From positions 62,001 to 126,000 of the forward strand of contig NZ_JAGFOU010000002.1 in assembly GCF_017592395.1 (NCBI RefSeq): DNA of 64,000 nt, given 5' to 3'. The notes under the pieces are model-generated. The model ran no database searches and had not been told where the DNA came from. It saw only the letters and a program-made list of their open reading frames with translations. Shown here piece by piece: positions 1 through 8,080 of this stretch. How positions within the stretch are numbered: position 1 is the stretch's first letter; every line of letters begins with the position of its first letter. The DNA comes from Actinomyces bowdenii (lineage in GTDB: Bacteria; Actinomycetota; Actinomycetes; Actinomycetales; Actinomycetaceae). Position numbers and translations under genes: made by a program.

Positions 1-603
1 CCGCGCGTGCGCATCGACCCCGGCCCCATGTCCACGGTCCTGGAGGGCCGCACCCGGCCCACCCACTTCGCCGGCGTGTGCCAGGTGGTCCTGGCCCTGC
101 TGCACCTGACCTCGCCCCGCTGGGCGCTGTTCGGCCGCAAGGACGCCCAGCAGCTGGCGATCGTCACCGCCATGGTGGAGGACCTGGCCGTCCCCGTCGA
201 GATCGTCCCGGTCGATATCCGGCGTGAGCCCGACGGGCTGGCCATGAGCTCGCGCAATGCCTATCTCACCGCCGAGGAGCGCCGTCGGGCACTGGCCCTG
301 TCCGAGGCGCTGGGGGCCGGGCGCCGGGCGTCCGCAGGCGGTGCGGGACCAGCCCAGGTGCGCAGTGCCGCCCAGGCCGTCCTGGATGCGGCCCCCGGCG
401 TGATCACCGACTACGTGGCTGTGGTGGACCCGGCGACCTTCACCGACCTCACCGGCCAGGGCCCGGGGCTCCCCCCGTCGTCGGGCATCAGCGGCGAGCG
501 GCCGGGGGGCTCGGGGCGGGCGCTGCTGGCCGTGGCCGCACGGGTGGGATCGACCCGCCTCATCGACAACTGCCTGGTGGACCTCCCCGCGGACCGGGGC
601 TGA
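1..603 (+). CDS. panC: Pantothenate synthetase PanC, 5' end missing
   Basis: ATP-dependent pantothenate synthetase (pantoate-beta-alanine ligase), the last step of cytosolic pantothenate synthesis. The reading frame is open from base 1, so the gene starts outside the window; about 200 C-terminal residues remain. Visible family motifs are MSTVLEGRTRPTHFAGV, FGRKDAQQLAIV and MSSRNAYL, which line the pantoate and ATP sites in this HIGH-type nucleotidyltransferase family. A Pro/Gly-rich insertion sits near the C-terminus. It is followed by a GC-rich hairpin and then by panD, which makes the beta-alanine PanC consumes, so the two are a functional pair although roughly 400 bp and a repeat element separate them. 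Confidence 0.93.
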   Translation, partial: PRVRIDPGPMSTVLEGRTRPTHFAGVCQVVLALLHLTSPRWALFGRKDAQQLAIVTAMVEDLAVPVEIVPVDIRREPDGLAMSSRNAYLTAEERRRALALSEALGAGRRASAGGAGPAQVRSAAQAVLDAAPGVITDYVAVVDPATFTDLTGQGPGLPPSSGISGERPGGSGRALLAVAARVGSTRLIDNCLVDLPADRG

Positions 604-628
604 GGGCCCCGGAGCCTGCCGGCGGCGG

Positions 629-653
629 CCGGGCGCGTGAGCTGCGCGCCCGG
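629..653 (+). terminator. Hairpin after panC, probable terminator
   Basis: A perfect 9-bp G/C stem (CCGGGCGCG with CGCGCCCGG) closes a 7-nt loop 26 bp after the panC stop. There is no clear T-tract, which is common for actinobacterial terminators. Confidence 0.5.
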
Positions 654-687
654 GGCAGGCCGCTGAGGCGCCTCTGGGCCCTCAAAG

Positions 688-807
688 GGCGTCGCTTCGC
701 GGATTCGACGTCGTTTCGCGACTTGGACGCACCTTGCAGGCACCGTCCAAGTCGCGAAGTGACGCCCAAGTCGTGAAGTGACGCCCAGGTCGTGAAGTGA
801 CGCCCAA
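688..807. repeat. Dispersed repeat element B, copy 1
   Basis: This fills most of the panC-panD gap. A hairpin with 15-bp perfect arms (TTCGCGACTTGGACG at 715-729, its complement at 744-758) encloses a loop containing ACCTTGCAGG. It is followed by three head-to-tail 19-bp units (751-769, 770-788, 789-807) of the form GTCGYGAAGTGACGCCCAR. Related copies with the same GCGTCACTTCGCG / GAAGTGACGCCC flanks lie at 27491-27590 and 42727-42795. Function unknown; no protein is convincingly encoded. Confidence 0.7.
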
Positions 808-988
808 CTGCTCCGGCCCTGCCCGCCCGTGCTCGTCGAGGTGCCCGGCTCTGCCCGCCCGCGCCCCAGTGGACATCCTCACCCCCGCATGCGGAATGCG
901 GCCTGTGCACTGGCGGAAGGCACTGGACCGCTGGGGCCGGTGCCTGTCGTCCCCCTCACCACCGTGATGGCACCGGGCGCGGGGGCGC

Positions 989-994
989 TACGCT
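989..994 (+). promoter_or_regulatory. -10 hexamer for leaderless panD
   Basis: TACGCT lies 8 nt before the panD ATG with no Shine-Dalgarno sequence, the arrangement of a leaderless actinobacterial promoter. No clear -35 box is seen. Confidence 0.45.
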
Positions 995-1002
995 GAGCGG
1001 CG

Positions 1003-1461
1003 ATGAGCACCCGCACCCGGACGATGATGACGTCCAAGATCCACCGCGCCACCGTGACCCAGGCCGACCTGGACTACGTCGGCTCCATCACCGTGGACCT
1101 CGATCTCCTGGAGGCCGCCGATCTGCTGCCCGGGGAGCGCGTGGATGTCCTGGACTGCACCAACGGCGCCCGCCTGTCCACCTACGTCATCCCCGGACCG
1201 CGCGGTGCGGGGGAGATCTGCATCAATGGGGCGGCCGCCCACCTGGTCCACCCCGGCGACATCGTCATCCTCATCGCCTACTCCCAGCTCGATGAGGACC
1301 AGGCCCGCAGCTACCTGCCCGCCGTCGTCCTCGTCGATGAGCGCAACCGGGTGATCGACCGCGGCACCGAGCCCGGCCAGGTCCCCCAGGACGAGGCCGC
1401 CAGCGGCCTGCGCTCCTCGGGCCTGCCCCTGTCCGAGGCGCGGTCCGCCCGGGCGCGATAG
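1003..1461 (+). CDS. panD: Aspartate 1-decarboxylase PanD
   Basis: Pyruvoyl-dependent decarboxylase that turns L-aspartate into beta-alanine for pantothenate. The self-cleavage site is visible as YVGSITVD (about residues 27-34): Gly-Ser is cut and the Ser becomes the pyruvoyl cofactor. The barrel core follows, with RLSTYVIPG and [19 protein letters not shown]. The protein is 152 residues; the last 30 or so, after IDRGTEPGQ, are a poorly conserved tail. The start at 1003 is chosen because a -10-like TACGCT lies 8 nt upstream (leaderless). ATG codons at 1024 and 1027 would give a start closer to the usual family length and cannot be excluded. It works with the upstream panC. Confidence 0.93.
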   Translation: MSTRTRTMMTSKIHRATVTQADLDYVGSITVDLDLLEAADLLPGERVDVLDCTNGARLSTYVIPGPRGAGEICINGAAAHLVHPGDIVILIAYSQLDEDQARSYLPAVVLVDERNRVIDRGTEPGQVPQDEAASGLRSSGLPLSEARSARAR

Positions 1462-1518
1462 GCCGGCCTGGTCTCCCCGGACCTGCGCGTCTCGGGCCGT
1501 GACGGGGATGGGACCCAC

Positions 1519-1974
1519 GTGAGCATCACGGTGGAGACGGGCAGGAGAGTCCTGGTCCTCAAGGAGGCCTCCGTCGACATGGACCAGGAGCTCGCGGACT
1601 ACCTGGTCGCCGTCACCGGGAGCCGGCAGCGCCCGCCCTACCGCCATGAGCCGGATGTGGGGGAGTGCAACGACACGATCTGGTCTGACCACCTGGCCCG
1701 GGACCTGCTGATCCGACTGGCGCGGGTCACGGTCGGTGTGGTGGCTGATGACCCCGTGCGCATGCTGTGGCCGCAGAACGACCCCCCCCGATGCGGCACG
1801 ACGACGAGGAAGAGCCGTGGCCGCCGGTGCGCGCGCTGGCGTGGCGCTGGTAGGTGCGCTGCTCGGCGCGTCCGCGCGCCCGACCCGCGCTCGCGCCCCG
1901 CGCCTGGCTCGCGCTCGCGGCTCGCGATGCGCGACGTCGTCGGGCCGGGCCATGGGGCCGCAGGGGGCATATAG
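1519..1974 (+). CDS. Doubtful small protein, probably frameshifted at a C8 run
   Basis: No family recognised. From a GTG start the first 88 or so residues look coding (MSITVETGRRVLVLKEA..., with a DHLARDLLIRLARV segment). After the C8 run at 1782-1789 the frame becomes Arg/Thr-rich and looks random. If one C were added to the run, translation would continue as NDPPPMRHDDEEEPWPPV and stop at 1851-1853, giving a more natural acidic tail and a protein of about 111 residues. So this is a small uncharacterised gene that either is truncated, carries a slippage site, or has a sequence error. It lies between panD and the lysS promoter. It may also not be a gene. Confidence 0.35.
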   Translation: MSITVETGRRVLVLKEASVDMDQELADYLVAVTGSRQRPPYRHEPDVGECNDTIWSDHLARDLLIRLARVTVGVVADDPVRMLWPQNDPPRCGTTTRKSRGRRCARWRGAGRCAARRVRAPDPRSRPAPGSRSRLAMRDVVGPGHGAAGGI

Positions 1975-1977
1975 ACT
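1972..1977 (+). promoter_or_regulatory. -10 hexamer for leaderless lysS
   Basis: TAGACT (within TATAGACT) lies exactly 7 nt before the GTG start of lysS with no ribosome binding site, indicating a leaderless mRNA. Confidence 0.6.
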
Positions 1978-1984
1978 CCCAGTC

Positions 1985-3655
1985 GTGACTGACGAGAACC
2001 CCACCGCGAGCCCCGCTGCGGCCCCCGCCGCTCCCGCCCCCGCCCAGGCCGACGACGACACCCGCCAGCCCAAGGCGGACCCGGGCCCCGGGGAGCAGTT
2101 CGAGGTGCGCTCGGGCAAGCGCGAGCGGCTGCGCGCCGAGGGCTGGGACCCCTACCCGGTGAGCCTGCCGGTGAGCACCACCATCGCGGCCGTCCGCCGT
2201 GATTTCGGGCACCTGGAGGCCGGCCAGGAGACCGGGGACCTGGTGGGCGTGGCCGGGCGCGTGGTCTTCCTGCGCAACACCGGCAAGCTGTGCTTCGTCA
2301 CCCTCCAGGACGGCGCGGGCGCCACCCTCCAGGCGATGCTCTCGGCCAAGCTGCTGCCGGGCCAGGGCCACTCCAGCCTGGCGGCCTTCAAGACCGACGT
2401 CGACCTGGGCGATCACCTCTTCGTCCACGGGCACGTGGGCTGCTCGCGCCGCGGCGAGCTCTCCGTCTTCGCCGAGCCTGTGCTGCGCGAGGGGGTCGAG
2501 CCGGCGCAGGCAGGTGATGAGGACGTCGAGGTCCCGGCCTGGCGCCTGGCCTCCAAGGCCCTGCGCCCCCTGCCCAAGACCTGGACCAATGAGGCCGGGG
2601 AGGCGGTGACCCTCTCGGAGGAGCAGCGCGTGCGCCGTCGCGAGCTCGACCTCATCACCCGCCCGGCCGCGCGCGACATGGTGCGCACGCGGGCCGCCGT
2701 CGTGCGCTCCATCCGCGAGAACTTCCACCGCCGCGACTACCTGGAGCTGGAGACCCCCATGCTCCAGGTCATCCACGGCGGGGCCTCGGCGCGCCCCTTC
2801 GTCACCCGCATGAACGCCTTCGACACCGACCTCTACCTGCGCATCGCCACGGAGATCTACCTCAAGCGCGCCGTGGTGGGCGGGGTGGACCGGGTCTTCG
2901 AGATCAACCGCAACTTCCGCAACGAGGGCGTGGACTCCTCCCACTCCCCGGAGTTCACCGCCCTGGAGGCCTACGAGGCCTACTCCGACTACCACGGCAT
3001 GGCCGAGCTGACCCGTGACCTCATCCAGGTCGCCGCCCGGGAGGCCTTCGACCTGCCCGAGGGCCAGGAGGTCGTCACGCTGGCCGATGGCACCGAGTAC
3101 GACCTGTCGGGCCAGTGGCGGATCATCGACCTCTACACCTCCCTGTCCGAGGCCGTGGGGGAGGAGATCACGGTGGAGACCCCGCGCGAGCAGCTGGTGC
3201 GCCTGGCTGAGGCCCGGGGGATCGAGGTCGATGACTACGCGGTGCCCGGCAAGATCGCCGAGGACCTCTTCGAGGAGCTCGTGGGCAACAGCCTGTGGGA
3301 GCCGACCTTCGTCTTCGACTTCCCCGAGGACACCTCGCCCCTGACCCGCTACCACCGCAGCCGTCCGGGCCTGACGGAGAAGTGGGACCTCTACATCCGC
3401 GGCATGGAGACCGCCACCGCCTACTCCGAGCTGGCCGACCCGGTGGTCCAGCGCGAGCGCTTCGAGGCCCAGGCGCTGGCCGCGGCCAAGGGCGACCCTG
3501 AGGCGATGGTCCTGGACGAGGACTTCCTGGTGGCCATGGAGCAGGGCTTCCCGCCCTGCGGCGGCATGGGGATGGGCATCGACCGGGTGCTCATGGCCCT
3601 GACCGGCCAGGGCATCCGCGAGACGATCACCTTCCCCATCGTCAAGCGCGCCTAA
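1985..3655 (+). CDS. lysS: Lysine-tRNA ligase LysS, class II
   Basis: Charges tRNA-Lys with lysine in the cytosol. The N-terminal 170 or so residues form the OB-fold anticodon-binding domain (GKLCFVTLQDGAGATLQ). The catalytic domain carries motif 1 near ETPMLQVIHGGASARPFVT, motif 2 as FEINRNFRNEGVD (about residues 304-316) and motif 3 as GGMGMGIDRVLM (about 526-537). At 556 residues it is slightly longer than typical LysS because of an Ala/Pro-rich N-terminal extension. The GTG start is preferred because TAGACT sits 7 nt upstream; the frame stays open further upstream, but the residues there are low-complexity. The gene ends 2 nt before a 68-bp palindromic repeat. Confidence 0.96.
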   Translation: MTDENPTASPAAAPAAPAPAQADDDTRQPKADPGPGEQFEVRSGKRERLRAEGWDPYPVSLPVSTTIAAVRRDFGHLEAGQETGDLVGVAGRVVFLRNTGKLCFVTLQDGAGATLQAMLSAKLLPGQGHSSLAAFKTDVDLGDHLFVHGHVGCSRRGELSVFAEPVLREGVEPAQAGDEDVEVPAWRLASKALRPLPKTWTNEAGEAVTLSEEQRVRRRELDLITRPAARDMVRTRAAVVRSIRENFHRRDYLELETPMLQVIHGGASARPFVTRMNAFDTDLYLRIATEIYLKRAVVGGVDRVFEINRNFRNEGVDSSHSPEFTALEAYEAYSDYHGMAELTRDLIQVAAREAFDLPEGQEVVTLADGTEYDLSGQWRIIDLYTSLSEAVGEEITVETPREQLVRLAEARGIEVDDYAVPGKIAEDLFEELVGNSLWEPTFVFDFPEDTSPLTRYHRSRPGLTEKWDLYIRGMETATAYSELADPVVQRERFEAQALAAAKGDPEAMVLDEDFLVAMEQGFPPCGGMGMGIDRVLMALTGQGIRETITFPIVKRA

Positions 3656-3657
3656 CT

Positions 3658-3725
3658 TTCGACAATTTGCATGAGATCGGCTTTCTCCAGCGCTGGAAAA
3701 GCACGATCTCATGCAAATTGTCGAA
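3658..3725. repeat. Dispersed palindrome element A, copy 1
   Basis: A 68-bp near-perfect palindrome. Outer arms TTCGACAATTTGCATGAGAT and their complement enclose an inner, slightly imperfect stem around TCCAGCGCTGGAA. It lies between the convergent ends of lysS and the DivIVA-like gene, so it could act as a bidirectional terminator. Copies of identical length lie at 35343-35410 and 46833-46900. Its AT-rich outer arms stand out from the surrounding GC-rich DNA. Confidence 0.85.
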
Positions 3726-3734
3726 AAGAGGGGG

Positions 3735-3893
3735 TTACAGGGGCGCTGGGCCCCGGGTGCGCTCCTCGTATGCCTGGAGCGTGTCGGCGATGCGCTCCAT
3801 GAGGGCATCGACCTCCTCCTTGAGGTAGCCCGGGCGGAATCGTACGAGGGGCAGGCGCGTGGCGAGCGCCTCCTGGGAGGTCAGGACAGTCAC
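3735..3893 (-). CDS. DivIVA-domain mini-protein (52 aa)
   Basis: Short protein whose core, PLVRFRPGYLKEEVDALMER followed by IADTLQAYEE, matches the N-terminal FRxGYdxxEVD motif of DivIVA/Wag31-type proteins, which recognise curved membrane in polar growth and septum placement. It lacks the long C-terminal coiled coil of true DivIVA, so it resembles the stand-alone DivIVA-domain proteins of actinobacteria. The GTG start at 3893 is chosen because AGGAGG lies 4-5 nt upstream; an ATG at 3953 would add 20 residues without a ribosome binding site. It converges with lysS, with element A between them. Role unknown; assignment rests on the motif. Confidence 0.7.
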   Translation of the reverse strand: MTVLTSQEALATRLPLVRFRPGYLKEEVDALMERIADTLQAYEERTRGPAPL

Positions 3894-3981
3894 GGGGCCT
3901 CCTGTTCTCATCCGGGCGATTACGCTGCTCAGCGCCGTGCCCCATCCTCGCACCCCGGCCGCTGTCGCGCAGCGTTATCGG

Positions 3982-4620
3982 CTATCGGCGGTCCTGGCCC
4001 CGCATGAGGGCGCGGATGCGGGCCTCGCACTGGGCCGCCCCCACGGGCCGGCAGCCCTTGGCCGCCCACTGGGCGATGCGCCGGGGCTCCTCCAGGGACA
4101 GCCGCAGGCCCCGGGTGAGCAGGATGTGCGGGGGCTTGCGGTGCTGGGACAGATCCCGGCGCAGGCGGAACCACCAGGTCTGCAGGCGCGGGCGCCGCAG
4201 GCACAGGGCGTCGGCCAGCACCCCCGCGTCCCGGCAGGGCGCCACGAGCTCGGCGGCGAAGACCCCCTCGGCCACCAGGACCGGGGAGGCGGGATCGAGG
4301 CGCATCTCCCGCTGGCCGACGGCGGCGTTGTCGGGGATGGAGTAGATGGGCACCCGCGCGGCCCCCCGCCGGCACAGAGCCAGGACCGCCTCCATGGCGG
4401 CCTGGCGGTCCCAGGAGGCCGGGTGGTCCCAGTCGATCTGCCCGGACGGGTCCTGGACGGGCTCGGGGCCCGACGACCCGCCGCCCACCAGTGGCATCCC
4501 CGGCTCGTGCCCACCGCGGTAGAAGTCGTCCAGGGGGAGCCTGGCCACCCCCAGGCGGCGCAGCAGCGAGGACTTCCCCGACCCCGAGGGGCCGGTCAGC
4601 AGGATGACGCGGGCGCTCAC
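3982..4620 (-). CDS. Uridine kinase-like P-loop protein
   Basis: A P-loop NTPase of the uridine/phosphoribulokinase-like group. The Walker A motif GPSGSGKSS is near residues 9-17, LPLDDFYRGG (about 30-39) is the aspartate-containing segment typical of nucleoside kinases, DWDHPASWD fits the substrate loop, and PVLVAEGVFAAEL is a Walker-B-like strand. It probably phosphorylates uridine or a related nucleoside, but the substrate is not proven. The GTG start at 4620 puts the P-loop at the usual N-terminal distance and lies 8 nt after TAGACT on the minus strand (leaderless). An in-frame ATG at 4683 would add 21 Pro/Gly-rich residues. About 212 aa. Confidence 0.75.
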   Translation of the reverse strand: MSARVILLTGPSGSGKSSLLRRLGVARLPLDDFYRGGHEPGMPLVGGGSSGPEPVQDPSGQIDWDHPASWDRQAAMEAVLALCRRGAARVPIYSIPDNAAVGQREMRLDPASPVLVAEGVFAAELVAPCRDAGVLADALCLRRPRLQTWWFRLRRDLSQHRKPPHILLTRGLRLSLEEPRRIAQWAAKGCRPVGAAQCEARIRALMRGQDRR

Positions 4621-4628
4621 GGAATCCC

Positions 4629-4634
4629 AGTCTA
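4629..4634 (-). promoter_or_regulatory. -10 hexamer for the uridine kinase-like gene
   Basis: On the minus strand TAGACT lies 8 nt before the GTG at 4620, the same leaderless pattern as lysS. Confidence 0.5.
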
Positions 4635-4760
4635 TGGGCCCGACGCCCCCGCCCGGACCGGGCGGGGGCGTCGGGAGCCGCATCAGTGCGGGCACGGGCC
4701 TGCGCCGGACCGGCGCCAGGCCGGTGGAAGAGCACTGGGGCAGCGCGGGCGGCCCCGGCC

Positions 4761-6380
4761 TCAGGATCCCTGGGCCGTGACCCCCAGGTCGCTCATCCGG
4801 CGCTCGGTCCAGGGGCTCACCGCGTACAAGGCCATGGCCACCACCAGGGTGACGGCCCCCAGCCAGTAGTAGAAGGTCGCGTCCGAGACCCCGCCGGTGC
4901 GCTCGATGACGACGGCGGCGATGCCCTGCCCCGTCGCCGAGGTCAGCAGCCACAGCGCCATGGCCTGGGAGGCGAAGGACTTGGGCGCCAGCGCCGTGGT
5001 CACCGACAGCCCCACTGGGGACAGGAAGAGCTCGCCGACGGTCTGGAAGGCGAAGACGGCGGCCAGGAACCACCACGGCGCCAGGCGGCCGGTATCGGCA
5101 CCGGGCCACCACTGGAACCCGGCCCCCATGATGAGGGCCGAGACGCCGATGATGAGCACGGCGGTGGCGAACTTGACCGCCGTGGAGGGGAACCTGCCGG
5201 CGCGGCGGGTGAAGAGGAGCCCCAGCACCGGGGCGAGGAGGACGACGACGGCCGGGTTGACCGACTGGTAGGCCTCGGGGGAGATCACCCAGCCCAGGGA
5301 GGGGATGAGCCCGTCGGTGTTGGACTCGGCGAAGGTCGCCATCTTGCCGGAGGCCTGCTCGAAGATCATCCAGAACAGGACCGCGCCCACCCACAGGGGG
5401 ATGTAGGCGCGCAGGTGCCCGCGCTCATGCGCGGTGACCTTCCTGGAGCGGAACATGACCACGAAGTAGGCGAGTGAGGAGCCCGAGGCCACCAGGAACA
5501 GGGTGTAGGCGATCGCGGAGGACATCTCGCCGGTGATGGCGGTCAGGAGGGCCAGGAGCGCGGCGAAGCCCGCGACGGCCGCCAGGGATCCCAGCAGCAG
5601 CCTCTGCCTCTCCTTGCCCCGCAGCGGGTTGGGGATGTCGAAGGCGAAGGCCGACAGGCGGCTGCGCCCGTAGAAGAAGGCCACCAGGGCCAGGGCCATC
5701 CCCACCGCCGCGGCGGCGAAGCCGGCGTGGTAGCCGTAGTGGGCCTTGAGCCAGCCGGTGACCAGCGGGGAGAAGAAGGAGCCCACATTGACCGACATGT
5801 AGAACAGCTGGAAGCCGGCATCCCGGCGGGGGTCGTCGTCATCGTAGAGCCCGCCCACGATGGTGGACAGGTTGGGCTTGATGAAGCCGGTTCCCACCGC
5901 CACGCACACGATCCCCGCCCAGGCCAGGGGGCCCAGGGGGACCGCCAGGAGCAGGTGGCCCGTCATGATGATGACGCCGCCGTAGAGGGTGGAGGGCCAG
6001 GGGCCGATGATGCGGTCGGCGAAGATCGCCCCGGGGATCGCCAGGAGGTAGACCGCTGCGCCGTAGGCGGCCAGGATCACCTGCCCGGTGTTCTGGTCGG
6101 TGCCCAGCCCGCCGTTGGCCACCGTGTCGGTGATGAAGTACAGCAGGATGGCCCGCATCCCGTAGTAGGAGAAGCGCTCCCACATCTCGACGTTGAGCAT
6201 CCAGGGCAGGCCCTTGGGGTGGCCGAAGAGGCCGCGGTCCTCCCGCGAGGGCGAGGTGCGCAGGGTTGCGGGCCGCCAGCGCGAGGCGACGGCGCCCTGA
6301 GGGTCTCCCGAGGGCCTCAGGGGCGCGGAGGGCTCAGGCGGATCTCCGTGCTCTGCGGGCGCTGAGGTGCGATGGGACAT
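4761..6380 (-). CDS. POT-family di/tripeptide:proton symporter
   Basis: Proton-driven oligopeptide importer of the POT/PTR2 family (DtpT-like), 539 residues. The family signature is present: MWERFSYYGMRAILLYFI in TM1 (the ExxERFxYYG proton-coupling motif) and the PTR2 segment FQLFYMSVNVGSFFSPLVTG. About 14 hydrophobic segments are visible, including TGFIKPNLSTIVG. The ATG at 6380 is chosen for the GGAGGAG ribosome binding site about 7 nt upstream; a cytoplasmic Pro/Ser-rich N-terminus of about 60 residues precedes TM1. It stands alone between the kinase-like gene and lldD. Confidence 0.92.
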   Translation of the reverse strand: MSHRTSAPAEHGDPPEPSAPLRPSGDPQGAVASRWRPATLRTSPSREDRGLFGHPKGLPWMLNVEMWERFSYYGMRAILLYFITDTVANGGLGTDQNTGQVILAAYGAAVYLLAIPGAIFADRIIGPWPSTLYGGVIIMTGHLLLAVPLGPLAWAGIVCVAVGTGFIKPNLSTIVGGLYDDDDPRRDAGFQLFYMSVNVGSFFSPLVTGWLKAHYGYHAGFAAAAVGMALALVAFFYGRSRLSAFAFDIPNPLRGKERQRLLLGSLAAVAGFAALLALLTAITGEMSSAIAYTLFLVASGSSLAYFVVMFRSRKVTAHERGHLRAYIPLWVGAVLFWMIFEQASGKMATFAESNTDGLIPSLGWVISPEAYQSVNPAVVVLLAPVLGLLFTRRAGRFPSTAVKFATAVLIIGVSALIMGAGFQWWPGADTGRLAPWWFLAAVFAFQTVGELFLSPVGLSVTTALAPKSFASQAMALWLLTSATGQGIAAVVIERTGGVSDATFYYWLGAVTLVVAMALYAVSPWTERRMSDLGVTAQGS

Positions 6381-6501
6381 GAAGGCTCTCCTCCAGCCGG
6401 TGGTTGCGCCGTGGAGTGCCACGGGCGTCGGGGCCGGCCGCGGTTGCGGCGGCAGGGATAAAGATACGAGGTCAGGGCAGGGCCCGGTGAGGGCCGGGAA
6501 T

Positions 6502-6550
6502 GGGACGGCAGGTGCCCCGGGCCTCATCAGTCCTGGGCACCCGCCGTCCC
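6502..6550 (-). terminator. Terminator hairpin after lldD
   Basis: GGGACGGCAGGTGCCC and GGGCACCCGCCGTCCC form a 16-bp stem with one mismatch, centred about 55 bp beyond the lldD stop on the minus strand. Confidence 0.6.
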
Positions 6551-6579
6551 TGCCTCCTCGCGGCGGCTGTCGGAGTGCT

Positions 6580-7845
6580 TCAGCCGACCTGGGCGGCGGC
6601 CTCGCGCACCTGGGGGCGCACCGGCACCAGGCGGGTGAGCTGGGTGACGTGGCGCGGCTCGAGCTCCTCGATGCTGGCCACTCCCAGGAGCTTCATGGTG
6701 CGCACGACCTCCTCGGAGAGGATCTCGATGGTGCGGTCCACCCCGCGTCGCCCGCCGGCCATGAGGCCGTAGAGGTAGGCCCGGCCGATGAGGGAGAACT
6801 TCGCCCCCAGGGCGGTGGCGGCCACGATATCGGCGCCGTTCATGATGCCGGTGTCCACCATGATCGTGGCGTCCTTGCCGACCTCGCGCACCACCTGGGG
6901 CAGGAGGTGGAAGGGGATGGGGGCGCGGTCGAGCTGGCGCCCGCCGTGGTTGGACAGCAGGATGCCGTCCACGCCCAGGTCGATGAGCCGCACGGCGTCG
7001 GGGACGTTCTGAACCCCCTTGATGACGATCCTGCCCGGCCACATCTCCCGGATGACCCGCAGGTCCTCATCACTGATGGTCGGATCCATGGCCGAGTCGA
7101 GCAGCTCGCCCACCGTGCCGCCGGTGGACTGCAGGGAGGCGAACTCCAGCTTGGGGGTGGTCAGGAAGTCGAACCACCACCAGGGCCGCGGGATGGCGTT
7201 GAGCACGGTGCCCGGGGTGATCTGCGGCGGGATGGAGAAGCCGTTGCGCTTGTCGCGCAGGCGGGCCCCGGCCACCGGGGTGTCCACGGTGAACATGAGG
7301 GTGTCGAAGCCGGCGGCCGCAGCGCGCTCGACCAGCCCGTAGGAGATCTCGCGCTTGCGCATGACGTAGAGCTGGAACCAGTTGCGGCCGTGGGGGTTGG
7401 CGGCCTTGACGTCCTCGATGGAGGTGGTCCCCAGGGTGGATAGGGTGAAGGGGATCCCCGCGGCGCCCGCGGCCCCCGCACCGGCGACCTCCCCCTCGGT
7501 CTGCATGAGGCGGGTGAAGCCGGTGGGGGCGATGCCGAAGGGCATGGCCGAGGGCCCGCCCAGGATCTCGCAGGAGGTGTCGACGTCGATGGCCGGGCGC
7601 AGGACATCGGGGTGGAACTCCACGTCGCGGAAGGCCTGGCGGGCCCGGCGCAGGGAGATCTCCCCCTCGGCGGCGCCGTCGGTGTAGTCGAATGCGGCGG
7701 CGGGAGTGCGGCGCTTGGCGATCCGGCGCAGGTCCCATATCGTCAGCGCGGAGTCCAAGCGGCGGCGCACGGGGTCGAGCTGGGGCTTCTTGAACTGGAG
7801 CAGCTCGAAGATCTCGCTGGGGTTGGGCATCTGACGCTTGACCAT
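6580..7845 (-). CDS. lldD: FMN-dependent L-lactate dehydrogenase LldD
   Basis: Membrane-associated flavoenzyme that oxidises L-lactate to pyruvate and passes electrons to quinones. At 421 residues it matches the alpha-hydroxy-acid oxidase family. It has the FMN-site motif [11 protein letters not shown], the lactate-binding [11 protein letters not shown], and the catalytic [10 protein letters not shown] with its base histidine near residue 300, followed by the phosphate-binding [15 protein letters not shown] and LIGRAYLYG. The [10 protein letters not shown] form is typical of corynebacterial LldD. It lies upstream-facing to lutCBA and the permease, so two lactate-oxidising systems share one locus. 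A separate promoter is likely at about 7955. Confidence 0.93.
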   Translation of the reverse strand: MVKRQMPNPSEIFELLQFKKPQLDPVRRRLDSALTIWDLRRIAKRRTPAAAFDYTDGAAEGEISLRRARQAFRDVEFHPDVLRPAIDVDTSCEILGGPSAMPFGIAPTGFTRLMQTEGEVAGAGAAGAAGIPFTLSTLGTTSIEDVKAANPHGRNWFQLYVMRKREISYGLVERAAAAGFDTLMFTVDTPVAGARLRDKRNGFSIPPQITPGTVLNAIPRPWWWFDFLTTPKLEFASLQSTGGTVGELLDSAMDPTISDEDLRVIREMWPGRIVIKGVQNVPDAVRLIDLGVDGILLSNHGGRQLDRAPIPFHLLPQVVREVGKDATIMVDTGIMNGADIVAATALGAKFSLIGRAYLYGLMAGGRRGVDRTIEILSEEVVRTMKLLGVASIEELEPRHVTQLTRLVPVRPQVREAAAQVG

Positions 7846-7954
7846 GAAAACCTCGACGGTGAGATGACGGTATGAACCCGCGGAGCGGGGCCCGTGCCAG
7901 GCATCTGCGCCGAACTCGGCGGAGCAGATCTATTGCCCGGCCAGGACGCTCATC

Positions 7955-7983
7955 ATCCTATGGGACATAAGTCATGGGAGGCA
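7955..7983 (-). promoter_or_regulatory. Candidate lldD promoter
   Basis: On the minus strand TTGCCT and TAGGAT are spaced 18 bp apart about 110 bp upstream of lldD. The 235-bp gap between lldD and lutC holds nothing else I recognise. Confidence 0.35.
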
Positions 7984-8080
7984 AGGTGACCCTAATGGCC
8001 GAGGCCGGAGGGTATCTGAGCATGTCAGGGGTGCTTCAGGAGGGTCCTGCCCGCCCGTCACCCTCCGGCCCGGCGCCGGG

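Noticed and set aside
3658-3725. tRNA or other cloverleaf RNA
   Set aside because: A single long uninterrupted palindrome repeated three times; no T-loop, anticodon arm or acceptor end.
1727-3808. A 693-codon open frame on the minus strand opposite lysS
   Set aside because: Antisense shadow of a GC-rich gene; the translation is rich in Gly/Leu/His/Asp without domains, while the plus strand is an unmistakable LysS.
4684-5394. N-terminal extension of the uridine kinase-like protein
   Set aside because: It runs antisense-frame through the peptide transporter gene and is low-complexity; TAGACT with 8-nt spacing supports GTG 4620.
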